DNA of 64,000 nucleotides from Actinomadura_C sp036008685 (GTDB lineage Bacteria; Actinomycetota; Actinomycetes; Streptosporangiales; Streptosporangiaceae): positions 1 to 64,000 of the forward strand of contig DASYNF010000147.1 of the NCBI GenBank assembly GCA_036008685.1, in the 5' to 3' direction. The position numbers and the translations under genes are program-made. Shown piece after piece: positions 42,209 to 50,442 of this stretch. The notes below the pieces were generated by a model. The model did no database searches. It was given only the letters and a program-made list of their open reading frames with translations, and was not told the origin of the DNA. Each line of letters begins with the position of its first letter. Position 1 is the first letter of the stretch.

Positions 42209-42952
42209 TCAGTTGAGGGAGGCGCCGTCGAAGGCGCGGCGGAAGAGCTCGAGTGAGCGGCGGATGACCGATTCCACCCGATCGCGCTCGTCCTCCCGGG
42301 CGGTGAGCTTGATGAGCTCCAGAGCCTCGCGGGGATGGGCGTCGTCGTACTCGGCGTGTTCGACGAGCCACATCAGCGCGTGCGCGTCATCGCCGCACCG
42401 GCGCTTGAAGGCCGGCAGCACGACCCGGGTCCATTCACCGGTCACGCCCTCGATGGCGTAGTTGATGGCGCCGAAGGCCTCGGCCAGCGAACCGCGGTAG
42501 GCGACCGACCACAGGAACTCGTAAAGCGCCCCGACCTCGGGCCCGGGCCGGTGGGAGACCATCTCCTCGTAGGAGATGCCCAACGCGCCGCCCCAGTCGA
42601 TGTACCACTGCGCGTGCAGGGCCTCGGTCCGGATGTTCCCGATCAGCCAGTCCCGGGCGAGGACGTCCCCGGGGGCCCGGCCGAACGTGGTCTTGGCCAG
42701 ATAGGCGCCCATGTACTTGGGGAACGCCTCGACCACGGAGAAGAACTCCAGGAGCACCCGGCGCCAGACCTGCTCGGGGAAGGGGTCCTCGAGGGTCGCG
42801 GCGAACAGCGGGGAGTCGAGCACACCGGTCCACTCCGGCTCCAGGCCGGCGATCATCGTCTCCATCCAGGCCGGATGCGGGCTCTCGGTGAGTTCCTCCT
42901 TGACCGCGCGGTGATGGCGTGTACGGGATGGCGGTCGTGTCACAGTGCTCAT
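42209..42952 (-). CDS. TenA/PqqC-like, heme-oxygenase-fold putative diiron oxidase
   Basis: A 247-residue all-helical protein of the heme-oxygenase-like fold (TENA/THI-4/PQQC and HDO group). Candidate metal ligands lie in the expected helices: E69/E75 (LLEFFSVVEAF), E110 and H113 (RTEALHAQW), and E198/H199, D203 and H206 (VEHAEYDDAHPREA). The last motif is typical of heme-oxygenase-like diiron oxidases rather than thiaminases. Its substrate is unknown. The start at 42952 has GAGGAG upstream. It is divergent from a flavin-dependent oxidoreductase with an AT-rich shared promoter. Confidence 0.7.
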   Translation of the reverse strand: MSTVTRPPSRTRHHRAVKEELTESPHPAWMETMIAGLEPEWTGVLDSPLFAATLEDPFPEQVWRRVLLEFFSVVEAFPKYMGAYLAKTTFGRAPGDVLARDWLIGNIRTEALHAQWYIDWGGALGISYEEMVSHRPGPEVGALYEFLWSVAYRGSLAEAFGAINYAIEGVTGEWTRVVLPAFKRRCGDDAHALMWLVEHAEYDDAHPREALELIKLTAREDERDRVESVIRRSLELFRRAFDGASLN

Positions 42953-43159
42953 CGATGCGCGCTCCTCGGTGATCTCGCCCGGCCCTATCCCTGAATGCGA
43001 AGGATTCGAGTATCGGCACACCGCGCTAGGGCTTCAATGAAGAATTTCTCGCTATTGAGCTAAATATGTCCGCCCCGCGGGCTTTCATCCCTGTAATCCT
43101 TGGCTCGGGCCGCCGACGCGCGGACGGGCGACGACCACCGGATCAGGGAGGGGCGGCTC

Positions 43160-44554
43160 GTGCCAGAGACCCGTGACCACGCGGTGGTGATCGGAGGCAG
43201 CCTGGCCGGCCTGCTGGCCGCTCGGGTGCTCACCGGCCATTTCGGCCGCGTCACCATCATCGACAGTGACCGTTTCCCCGAGAGCCCGGAACTTCGCCCT
43301 GGAGTCCCGCAGGGCCATCACCTGCACGTCCTCTGGACCCGGGGGATCGAGATCATCGAGGAGCTGTTCCCCGGTTTCGTGACGCAGATGCGGTCGGGCG
43401 GGGCGGCCGAGATCGGCGTGCCCAAGGACGTGCTCTGGCTCACCGCGGCCGGCTGGCGGGAGCGGTTCGACGTGACCCGGCTGCTGACCTTCGGCCGCGG
43501 GCTCCTGGACTGGACGCTGTGGCGGCGCCTCTCCCCGGACCTCGTCGGGCTGGCCGGGCACGAGGTCACCGCCCTCGTCGCGCGGGGGAACGGGGTCGGG
43601 GGAGTCATGGTGCGGCGGCGTGGCGAGCGAGGACCCGGCGAGCCGCTGGCCGCCGACCTCGTGGTCGACGCCACGGGCCGGCGGGCCAGGACGCCGGAGT
43701 GGCTGTCGCGGCTCGGTTATCCGGCGCCGCCCGAGACCCGGGTGGATCCGTTGCTCGGTTACGCCAGCCGCCACTATGCGGTCCCGCCGGGCTTCGACGC
43801 CGACTGGAAGGCGCTCTACATCCAGGCCGACCCGCCCGCCGGCAAGCGTACGGGTGGGCTCTTCCCGGTGGGGGAAGGCCGGTGGATGTGCAGCCTGAGC
43901 GGGGCCGGGCGGGACTACGCCCCCACGGACGAGGAGGCCTTCCTCGATTTCGCCAAGGGGCTGCGCAGCCCCGTGCTGTACGAGGCCATCCGCGACGCGG
44001 AGCCTCTCACGCCCATCATGGGGTTTCGCCACACGGCCAACCACCGCCGGCACTACGAGCGGATGCCGGCCTGGCCGGAGCGGTTCGTCGTGCTCGGAGA
44101 CGCCGCCTGCACCTTCAACCCGATCTACGGCCAGGGGATGAGCGTCGCGGCCCTTCAGGCCGTGGCACTCGGCGACTGGCTGTGCGGTCACGCGGGTGCC
44201 CGGGCGTTCCAGCGCCGGGTCGCCCGGGCCGCCTCGGGCGCGTGGCTCGTCGCCACCGGGGAGGACCTGCGCTATGCCGAGACCGAGGGCTCTCCGGTCC
44301 GGCTGCGCACCCGGGTCGTCAACCGGTACGTGTCCCGCGTCGTCGCCGCCGCGGACGTGGATCCCCGGGTCTGCGCACGGCTCCTGGACGTGCTCGCCCT
44401 CCGGTCCGCGCCTCCGTCGCTGTTCCGGCCCGCGGTGCTGACGCGGGTCCTGACGAGCCGTACCCCGGCCGAGCCGTTCCGGCCTGCTCCGCTCGGCCCC
44501 ACCGGTCCCCGCCCGCCGGACGGCGGAGTCGTACCCGGTCGTTCAGCCTCATGA
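43160..44554 (+). CDS. FAD-dependent oxidoreductase/hydroxylase
   Basis: A 464-residue flavoprotein of the FAD-dependent monooxygenase/geranylgeranyl-reductase-like superfamily. It has the N-terminal FAD motif VVIGGSLAGLLAARVL (8-23), PGVPQGHHLHVLWTRG, which resembles NAD-binding-motif-lacking halogenase/epoxidase-like enzymes, the DATGRR motif, and the second FAD motif VLGDAACTFNPIYGQGMSVAALQA. The GTG at 43160 has GGGAGGGG upstream. It is divergent from the putative diiron oxidase and may act with it. Substrate unknown; it could be a polyketide/terpenoid hydroxylase or reductase. Confidence 0.85.
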   Translation: MPETRDHAVVIGGSLAGLLAARVLTGHFGRVTIIDSDRFPESPELRPGVPQGHHLHVLWTRGIEIIEELFPGFVTQMRSGGAAEIGVPKDVLWLTAAGWRERFDVTRLLTFGRGLLDWTLWRRLSPDLVGLAGHEVTALVARGNGVGGVMVRRRGERGPGEPLAADLVVDATGRRARTPEWLSRLGYPAPPETRVDPLLGYASRHYAVPPGFDADWKALYIQADPPAGKRTGGLFPVGEGRWMCSLSGAGRDYAPTDEEAFLDFAKGLRSPVLYEAIRDAEPLTPIMGFRHTANHRRHYERMPAWPERFVVLGDAACTFNPIYGQGMSVAALQAVALGDWLCGHAGARAFQRRVARAASGAWLVATGEDLRYAETEGSPVRLRTRVVNRYVSRVVAAADVDPRVCARLLDVLALRSAPPSLFRPAVLTRVLTSRTPAEPFRPAPLGPTGPRPPDGGVVPGRSAS

Positions 44555-44707
44555 TCCGGGTCGGCGGTCGAAACCGGGAGATTACGGCATAGACCCGAAA
44601 TACCGCGAAGCCAGTGCTTCCATCCGACCATTGAAGCCGCAATCGGATATGGGCCGGCAATGGTAGGAAGGACCTGTGACACATGCCCTAACGCGGGGAA
44701 TGGGCCG

Positions 44708-45565
44708 ATGAGCGAGCCGTTGGACGTCACGGCCGATGTCCATGCCCTTATCCAGGACCTTTTGCCGGTCTTGGTGCCGGATGCCCGCTTTACTCCGGAC
44801 GAGGCCGAGGTCATCGTGCCCGTGGGCCGTGCGGAGCCGCGGGCCGCCACGTCGGTCATCGTCGAGCGTTGCGCGCGGGCCCCGCAGCACACATGGCCGC
44901 GGCTGGTCGAGGCGTGGCTGCTCGGCGTCAGTGACCGGGCGGCCATCGCCGTGGGTGAGATCGAACTGCTGGGGGACGTCCGCAAGCTGCTGCGCCTGCG
45001 GATCGTCCCGAAGACCTCCGAGGACATGCGGGCGCGGTTCGTGGTGACCGACTTCGGCCCGCACTTCGACGCCGTCGTGGTGATCGACCACCCGCGCTAC
45101 GGCGGGCTCCTCACCAAGGACCGGTGCGCCCGGCTGGGCCTCTCCCGCCTGGGCACCCTGGCCGTGGGGAACACCCACGCGAACGAACTCGCCGGGCTCA
45201 CCGCGACCGAACACCCCATCACCGAGGGGCAGTCCGTACGCGTTCTGACCAAGCCCGGGAACCGCTATGTCTGCGCGGCGCTGACCGAGCTGCAGCGCTT
45301 CCTGCCCGGCCCGTGCCCGTACGGCGCACTGGTGGGCGTGCCCTCCCACAGCACGGTCCTCCTCTATCCGATCGCCACCACGGCCGTGTTCGACGTGCTC
45401 CCGGTCTTCGCGGACGTGGTGGCGGAGATGCACGACGGGAGCGGCGACCCGTGCTCCCGGGGGACCTTCTGGTGGCGTGACAACCGGCTCGCCATGCTCG
45501 AGCCCCCGGGCGTGCTGCCCGGCGAGCTCTCGGACCTCCTCCCGCGCCTGCCTCCGAAGAGGTGA
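44708..45565 (+). CDS. Conserved protein of unknown function
   Basis: A 285-residue soluble protein that I do not recognise with confidence. No signal peptide or membrane segment is seen. It has two alpha/beta halves: residues 1-130 with DARFTPDEAEVIVPV and IELLGDVRKLLRLRIVPK, and 130-285 with AVVVIDHPRYGGLLTKDRCA, LTKPGNRYVCAALTELQRFL and ALVGVPSHSTVLLYPI. The last stretches recall DUF1444-like proteins, but this is weak. A start at 44708 has GGGGAA upstream. It is convergent with a methyltransferase gene. Confidence 0.6.
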   Translation: MSEPLDVTADVHALIQDLLPVLVPDARFTPDEAEVIVPVGRAEPRAATSVIVERCARAPQHTWPRLVEAWLLGVSDRAAIAVGEIELLGDVRKLLRLRIVPKTSEDMRARFVVTDFGPHFDAVVVIDHPRYGGLLTKDRCARLGLSRLGTLAVGNTHANELAGLTATEHPITEGQSVRVLTKPGNRYVCAALTELQRFLPGPCPYGALVGVPSHSTVLLYPIATTAVFDVLPVFADVVAEMHDGSGDPCSRGTFWWRDNRLAMLEPPGVLPGELSDLLPRLPPKR

Positions 45566-45589
45566 CCGCCCGGACTCCGGCGGGTCCTC

Positions 45590-45612
45590 CGGCCGGCTGC
45601 GGCCGCCGGCCG
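45590..45612. terminator. Hairpin between convergent genes
   Basis: CGGCCGGC (45590-45597) pairs with GCCGGCCG (45605-45612) around a 7-base loop, located between the ends of the unknown gene and the methyltransferase gene. Probably a bidirectional terminator. Confidence 0.6.
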
Positions 45613-45628
45613 TCCCGGCTCCGTACGG

Positions 45629-46435
45629 CTAGGCGCGGCGGGCCCGCAGGGAGTACATCAGCGGTATGCGGGGACGCTCCGCGGGCAGGTGGTAGGTGCC
45701 GTCGGGCCGCTTCTCCAGCGTCGTGAAGCGTTCGAAGAGCGTGTGGTCGTGCTCGTGCAGGAACTCGATCCGCAGGCCCGCGTTCGCGATCGCGGTGACC
45801 ACGGTGCCGAGGCCGTGCGCCCACTCCACCGAGGTGTTGTGCTCCGTGGGGGCGGACAGTTCCGCGTAGGTCCCGGGCTCGGTCCACACGCGCGGCTCCG
45901 CGTCGAAGTAGTCGAAGGCGACCGTGCGTCCCTCCTCCTCGTCGAGCGTGTCGGCGAAGGGATGGAACTCGGCGAGGTAGAGGAAGCCGCCGGGGGCCAG
46001 CAGCGACGCGACGGTCCGGGCCCACCGGTCGAGGTCGGGCAGCCAGACCAGTGCGCCGAGCCCGGTGTAGACGACGTCGTAGCGCTCCCGGCCGAGCGCC
46101 TCGACGGCGTCGTAGACGTCGGCGGCCACGAACCTGGCCTCGAGCCCGAGCTCCCCGGCGAGCGCGCGGGCCTGCTCGATGGCAGGCTCGGAGAAGTCCA
46201 GCCCGGTCACCCGCGCCCCGTGGCGCGCCCACGACAGCGTGTCGAGCCCGAAGTGGCACTGCAGGTGGACGAGGCTCCGCCCGGACACGTCGCCGACCTC
46301 GTCGAGCTCGAAGGACCGCAGCGGGTCGCCGCCGGCCCGGAAACCGGCCACGTCATAGAAGGGACTCCCGACGTGGATGGGAACCCGCTCGTCCCAGAGT
46401 GCCTTGTTGAGCCCGCGCCAGTCCTGATCGGTCAT
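45629..46435 (-). CDS. Class I SAM-dependent methyltransferase
   Basis: A 268-residue methyltransferase with a Rossmann-type SAM-binding core: motif I LVHLQCHFGLDTLSWARHGARVTGLDFS-like sequence with the acidic end of strand 2 (GLDFS), motif III APGGFLYLAEFHPF. The N-terminal lead (NKALWDERVPIHVGSPFYD) and C-terminal arm are those of a common small-molecule methyltransferase group of actinobacteria. Start at 46435. The substrate cannot be predicted. Confidence 0.88.
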   Translation of the reverse strand: MTDQDWRGLNKALWDERVPIHVGSPFYDVAGFRAGGDPLRSFELDEVGDVSGRSLVHLQCHFGLDTLSWARHGARVTGLDFSEPAIEQARALAGELGLEARFVAADVYDAVEALGRERYDVVYTGLGALVWLPDLDRWARTVASLLAPGGFLYLAEFHPFADTLDEEEGRTVAFDYFDAEPRVWTEPGTYAELSAPTEHNTSVEWAHGLGTVVTAIANAGLRIEFLHEHDHTLFERFTTLEKRPDGTYHLPAERPRIPLMYSLRARRA

Positions 46436-46771
46436 CTGGCGACGGTAACGCGGACCCGCTCCTCCGGGCCACGCGATAACGGCCCGCCGCTCGTGATGGT
46501 CCGTGCGTACGGCGCTGATCGAATGCTGATCGAATGAGGCCGACCTGGCCGTCCACGACCTGGCCGTCCACGACCTGGCGGTGCTCGCCGAGGCGGATGG
46601 TCCCGTTCCCGAGACGGTTCGACGACCAGTTCACCCCGCGCGGCCCGCGCCGTCCGGACGTCCGTACGGCCGGGCCCGCGCGGGGGTGAACCCGGCCACT
46701 GTCCGGAACACGGGATCCGGCTCCTATCGTTGTTGCGGGCGGCCGATCCGCCGCACCGAGAGGAGAGCCGA
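46436..46771. repeat. 336-base intergenic region with two tandem duplications
   Basis: No credible gene. An 11-bp unit GCTGATCGAAT is duplicated at 46514-46535, and a 15-bp unit GACCTGGCCGTCCAC occurs at 46542-46556 and 46557-46571 with a third partial copy GACCTGGCGGTGCTC. The right half (46690-46771) should hold the promoter of the small membrane protein gene at 46772. Confidence 0.75.
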
Positions 46772-47107
46772 GTGAAGATTCCCAAGCACGTCAACATGGT
46801 TTGGGACTGGGTGGACGCTCACATCCGTCTGCTCATCCTCGTCGCCACCTTGGCGATCGTCGCTGTGGCGGGCTTGTGGATCCCCCTGCTGTCGGTGTTC
46901 GTCCTGGGTGCCATCGCCGGAGGGCTCGCGGTCCAGTCACGGATCGGCCGCCGGGTCACGAGGCTCCGGGCCGAGGTCGACGAGCTCCTGCGGGAGAACG
47001 GAGCCCTGCGCCACGAGAAGACCATGCTGTCCAGCCATGTGATCACCTCTGGGACGCTGCTCACCCAGCGGCTCCCGGTGATCCGCGAAGCGTGGTTGGA
47101 GGACTAG
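46772..47107 (+). CDS. Small membrane protein with coiled coil
   Basis: A 111-residue protein. Two close hydrophobic segments at about residues 18-35 and 37-53 (LLILVATLAIVAVAGLW and LLSVFVLGAIAGGLAV) are followed by a heptad-like stretch (RVTRLRAEVDELLRENGALRHEK) that should form a coiled coil on the cytoplasmic side. It starts with GTG and has AGGAG spaced 6 bases before. Adjacent to the DUF2203 gene, 73 bases apart, same strand. Function unknown. Confidence 0.72.
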   Translation: MKIPKHVNMVWDWVDAHIRLLILVATLAIVAVAGLWIPLLSVFVLGAIAGGLAVQSRIGRRVTRLRAEVDELLRENGALRHEKTMLSSHVITSGTLLTQRLPVIREAWLED

Positions 47108-47180
47108 GCCCGCACGCGATGCCGGCCGGGCGTCGATGCCGTGTCGCCGATGTCGTGCAGACCCGAGGAGCGGAGATCCG

Positions 47181-47546
47181 ATGAACGACCGGGAGTTCAC
47201 GATCGCCCAGGCACGTGCCCTGATGCCCGGGGTACTGGAGGCCGCGGCGGAGATCGTACGGCTCCGCGCCGACCTGGCGGAGCTCACGCTGGACCTCAGG
47301 AGGACGGGTTCGTCGGACCTCGGCGGGATTCCGGAGGCCAAGGCCTATGAGGCCCGGCTCCAGGAGCGGATCTCGTGGTTCACCGATCGGCAGATCGAGG
47401 TGAAGGGTCTCGCCCCCCTGCTGGTGGACTTCCCGGCCCGGCTCGGGGACCGGTCCGTACGGCTCTGCTGGATCGAGGGGGAGCCCGCGCTGGGGTGGTA
47501 TCACCTCACCGAGCTGGGCTTCGCCGGCCGGCGGCCGCTCGACTGA
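47181..47546 (+). CDS. DUF2203 family protein
   Basis: A 121-residue DUF2203 protein. The family pattern is clear: REFTIAQARALMPGVLEAA, a long helix, the QIEVKGLAPLLVDFPARLGDR segment, then VRLCWIEGEPALGWYHLTELGFAGRRPLD at the end. No function is known for the family. The start at 47181 has CGGAG upstream. Confidence 0.9.
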   Translation: MNDREFTIAQARALMPGVLEAAAEIVRLRADLAELTLDLRRTGSSDLGGIPEAKAYEARLQERISWFTDRQIEVKGLAPLLVDFPARLGDRSVRLCWIEGEPALGWYHLTELGFAGRRPLD

Positions 47547-47636
47547 CCGGCGTACGGCTTCACGGTCGTCGCGGGTGACCGCCGTTAGCCTGAGGAGCGG
47601 ACACGGCCACAGGTGGACGACGGGTTGGGGGAGACG

Positions 47637-48314
47637 ATGTCGGCGACGCGGCTGCTGGTTCTCGGAGCGGTTCGATCGCTCGGGCCGGCCCATGGCTACC
47701 AGATCCGCGGCGAGCTCCTGTCGTGGGGCGCGCACGAGTGGGCCAACGTCAACCCGGGATCGATCTACCACGCTCTCAAGCAGCTGACCAAGGACGGGCT
47801 GCTGCGCTCACACGAGGTACGGGAGAGCGACGCGGGACCTCCCCGTACCGACTATGAGCTGACCGGCAGGGGGGAGGACGAGTTCTTCCGCCTGCTGACC
47901 GACGCGCTGAGGAACGTGGACCCGCGGCAGGACATGCTCTGGGCGGGCCTTGGATTCCTGTCCGAACTGCCGCGTCCCAAGGCGATCGCCTTGCTCGAGG
48001 AGCGCCTCGCCGGCCTTGAGGAGTGGCGCGCCACGGTCCTGCCCCATGCCGGCGCGTGGGACCACGGCCTGCCGGAGCTGCTGGGCCTGTGGGTCCACTC
48101 CGCCGAGACGGGAGCCGAGTGGACGCGCGGCCTCATCGACCGGCTCGAGGCCGGGGCCCATGTCATGGCGGGAGAGGACGAGGACACCGCGAGGGGCTCC
48201 GCCGGCGTCCGCGTCGGCAATGGGGCGGAGACGGCCCTGCCGGCCACCGGCCCATTGACCCTTGGCCCGCCCCGGTCATCACTCCGCGGATCCGTCACAG
48301 CCCCGATGCCTTGA
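47637..48314 (+). CDS. PadR family transcriptional regulator
   Basis: A 225-residue PadR regulator: the winged helix covers residues 1-80 (LLVLGAVRSLGPAHGYQIRGELLSWG, NPGSIYHALKQLTKDGLL, TDYELTGRGEDEF), then a helical Vir_act_alpha_C-like dimerisation domain and a 45-residue low-complexity tail. PadR proteins often repress an efflux or detoxification gene next door; the nearest candidate is the metallo-beta-lactamase-fold gene downstream. Start at 47637 has GGGGGAG. Confidence 0.9.
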   Translation: MSATRLLVLGAVRSLGPAHGYQIRGELLSWGAHEWANVNPGSIYHALKQLTKDGLLRSHEVRESDAGPPRTDYELTGRGEDEFFRLLTDALRNVDPRQDMLWAGLGFLSELPRPKAIALLEERLAGLEEWRATVLPHAGAWDHGLPELLGLWVHSAETGAEWTRGLIDRLEAGAHVMAGEDEDTARGSAGVRVGNGAETALPATGPLTLGPPRSSLRGSVTAPMP

Positions 48315-48526
48315 GCTCGAAGCGGGAACGCCGTATATCCGTCTTGTAGCGGAACGTGCCTCGTTGCGGGGAAGAGTCTGGGTTTAATCTGGAATCGGAG
48401 CAATCGAGGCTTTCTGGCCGTGTGGCAGTGGCGCGAGCCTCGGAAAACCGCCGGTCACGACTCGGGCCGAGTCCCGTAACGCCCATGGCGGAAAAGCAAA
48501 GAAAAGGTCTGTACGCGGTAATAGAC

Positions 48527-48545
48527 ACACTCTCGAAAGGAGTGT
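48527..48545 (+). promoter_or_regulatory. Small hairpin overlapping the ribosome site of the MBL-fold gene
   Basis: ACACTC (48527-48532) can pair with GAGTGT (48540-48545) around the loop TCGAAAG. The Shine-Dalgarno AAAGGAG (48536-48542) lies in the loop and descending arm, so folding would partly hide it. Confidence 0.4.
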
Positions 48546-48546
48546 C

Positions 48547-49452
48547 GTGCTGATGACCACCGCCATGAACGTCCCGCTGGAGTTTCCCGCCCGCGAGACC
48601 CCGGACTTCGCCGAGGGGGAGGTCTACTTCATCGGGAACGCCACCACGATCATCCGCTACGCCGGCTTTGTGCTCCTGACCGATCCCGCCTTCATGCACC
48701 GGGGGGACTTCGCCGACCTGGGCCATGGGATCTATACGCAGAGAGTGGTCGAGCCGGCCTGTCAGATCTCCGATCTCCCATGGCTGGACATGATCGTTCT
48801 GTCGCACTTCCACGGTGACCACTTCGACCACGTGAGCCTCAGGCGGCTGAACAAGGATCTCCCGATCGTCAGCACCTACCACGCGGTCCAGGAGCTCCGC
48901 GCCAACGGTTTCGCGCGCGGGTATGCCCTCGACACCTGGGAGTCACTGCCGGCGGTGAAAGGCGAGGCGCAGTTGCACGTCACCTCCGTGCCGGGCAAGC
49001 ACGCCCCCGACCCGTTGTCCGGACTCCTCCCCCCGGTGATGGGAAGCGTCCTCGATTTCAGTCGTGACGGTGAGCACATGTTCCGGATGTACATATCCGG
49101 CGACACGCTCCTGCACGACCGGCTCTACGACATCCCGACACGTTTCCCGGACATCGACCTGGCACTGATCCACATCGGGGGCACGGCCCTGCTGACAACG
49201 GTGGTCACCATGACCGGAGCTCAGGGTGTGCGCGCCGTGGAGATCGTCAAACCCCGTGTGGCCACTCCGATCCACTACAACGACTTCTCGGTGTTCATGT
49301 CCGGCCTCGAGGACTTCAAGAACGCCGCCGCGGTGTCGAAGGCCCCGACGGAGTTCCACTACCTCTCGCACGGCGAGATCTTCCGCTTCCACCCCGCGGG
49401 TGACCGGCGGTCTGACGTCGGCGCGGTCGGTCGCGGTGCCGGACGCCGATGA
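48547..49452 (+). CDS. Metallo-beta-lactamase-fold hydrolase
   Basis: A 301-residue MBL-fold protein of the UlaG/L-ascorbate-lactonase-like type. The metal motif is LSHFHGDHFDH (H87, H89, D91, H92), with further ligands likely in GKHAPD, ISGDTLLHD and IHYND. Such enzymes hydrolyse lactones, phosphodiesters or N-acyl lipids. It starts with GTG at 48547; ATG at 48553 is equally possible and has better spacing from AAAGGAG. The last 20 residues are low-complexity. PadR is encoded just upstream. Confidence 0.88.
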   Translation: MLMTTAMNVPLEFPARETPDFAEGEVYFIGNATTIIRYAGFVLLTDPAFMHRGDFADLGHGIYTQRVVEPACQISDLPWLDMIVLSHFHGDHFDHVSLRRLNKDLPIVSTYHAVQELRANGFARGYALDTWESLPAVKGEAQLHVTSVPGKHAPDPLSGLLPPVMGSVLDFSRDGEHMFRMYISGDTLLHDRLYDIPTRFPDIDLALIHIGGTALLTTVVTMTGAQGVRAVEIVKPRVATPIHYNDFSVFMSGLEDFKNAAAVSKAPTEFHYLSHGEIFRFHPAGDRRSDVGAVGRGAGRR

Positions 49453-49497
49453 TCCCGGTGACGGCCGAGGCGGCGGACACGGCCGGCCGGATCGAAT

Positions 49498-50301
49498 TCA
49501 CGTGATCGTATAGTCGGCCCCATGGCGGCCGCCCGGCGTCGCGGCCGGGGCCGGGACCGGGGGTGTCGGGGCCGCGACCGCCACGGTGGCCGTCTCGACC
49601 GGCTTACGGCGAAGCTTGAGCACGATGATCCACTTGCGGATCCTCGTCATGACCATGCGCTGCAGACGGCGTCCCACGACCGCCAGGACCACGACGGCCA
49701 GCGCGATCACGAGGACGACCGGGATCGGGCCGAAACGGTCGCTCATGGCGGACATCAGCCTCCGCCCCTCGGAGTCGGCGTCGGTAAGGACGATCCCGGC
49801 GAAGCCGAACGCCACGAGGGGACCGCCGGCCGCGGACACGCGCCGCCAGAAGATGTCGACGTGGAGGAACCGGCGAAGTGTCTCGGCGGCGCCGAGGATC
49901 CGGTTGACGCGCAGGATGCGTGCCGCCGTCATCAGGTGCACCACCCGGAGGAGGCGCAGCACCTGGAAGGGCTGGAAGGGGAGGACGGCGAAGAGCAGGG
50001 CGAGGACGGCCAGCATCCCGATGAGGATCGGCCACAGATGCGCCCGGAGCCAGACCAGGCGCCGTCCGGTCACGAGGAAGAGCAGGATCGGCTCACCGGT
50101 GAGGACTATGGTCGATCCCCAGTTGAGGATCTTTCCGACCTGGCCCGCCCAGCCGTCCACGGCGCTGAGGAAGGTCGCGGGGACGCAGACGCCGGCGGCC
50201 ACGATGACCGGCATCGCCAGGCGGCGTTCCAACCGGACGGCCCGCTCGTCCCGCACCTTTTTGCGCGCTGTTTTCTGTGTTGTGACCCTCATTCTGAACA
50301 T
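49498..50301 (-). CDS. Voltage-sensor-like multi-pass membrane protein
   Basis: A 267-residue membrane protein. It has a basic N-terminus, then four hydrophobic segments between about residues 30 and 115, followed by an S4-like Arg ladder (LLRVVHLMTAARILRVNRILGAAETLRR, residues about 117-144), and two more hydrophobic segments (155-172, 192-212). This is the arrangement of an ion-transport voltage-sensing domain, but no K+ selectivity filter (TVGYG-like) is seen. Start at 50301; ATG at 50292 is possible. Function unknown. Confidence 0.65.
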   Translation of the reverse strand: MFRMRVTTQKTARKKVRDERAVRLERRLAMPVIVAAGVCVPATFLSAVDGWAGQVGKILNWGSTIVLTGEPILLFLVTGRRLVWLRAHLWPILIGMLAVLALLFAVLPFQPFQVLRLLRVVHLMTAARILRVNRILGAAETLRRFLHVDIFWRRVSAAGGPLVAFGFAGIVLTDADSEGRRLMSAMSDRFGPIPVVLVIALAVVVLAVVGRRLQRMVMTRIRKWIIVLKLRRKPVETATVAVAAPTPPVPAPAATPGGRHGADYTIT

Positions 50302-50442
50302 CAGGGGTGATCTTAGACGGGATGCCGGGCCATGTGATCTCGCCGGGCCGCCGCCCGTACGTCACAGCGGGATCGGCGTCATCGCTTCGCGGTCGTGAGG
50401 GGACCAGAGCCCGCGCCACATGGGTGGCAATAGGGTTCCTCC

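Noticed and set aside
42209..42952. Thiaminase II (TenA) in thiamine salvage
   Set aside because: No thiamine genes or TPP riboswitch nearby, and the E/H/D/H motif set fits the diiron oxidase group better.
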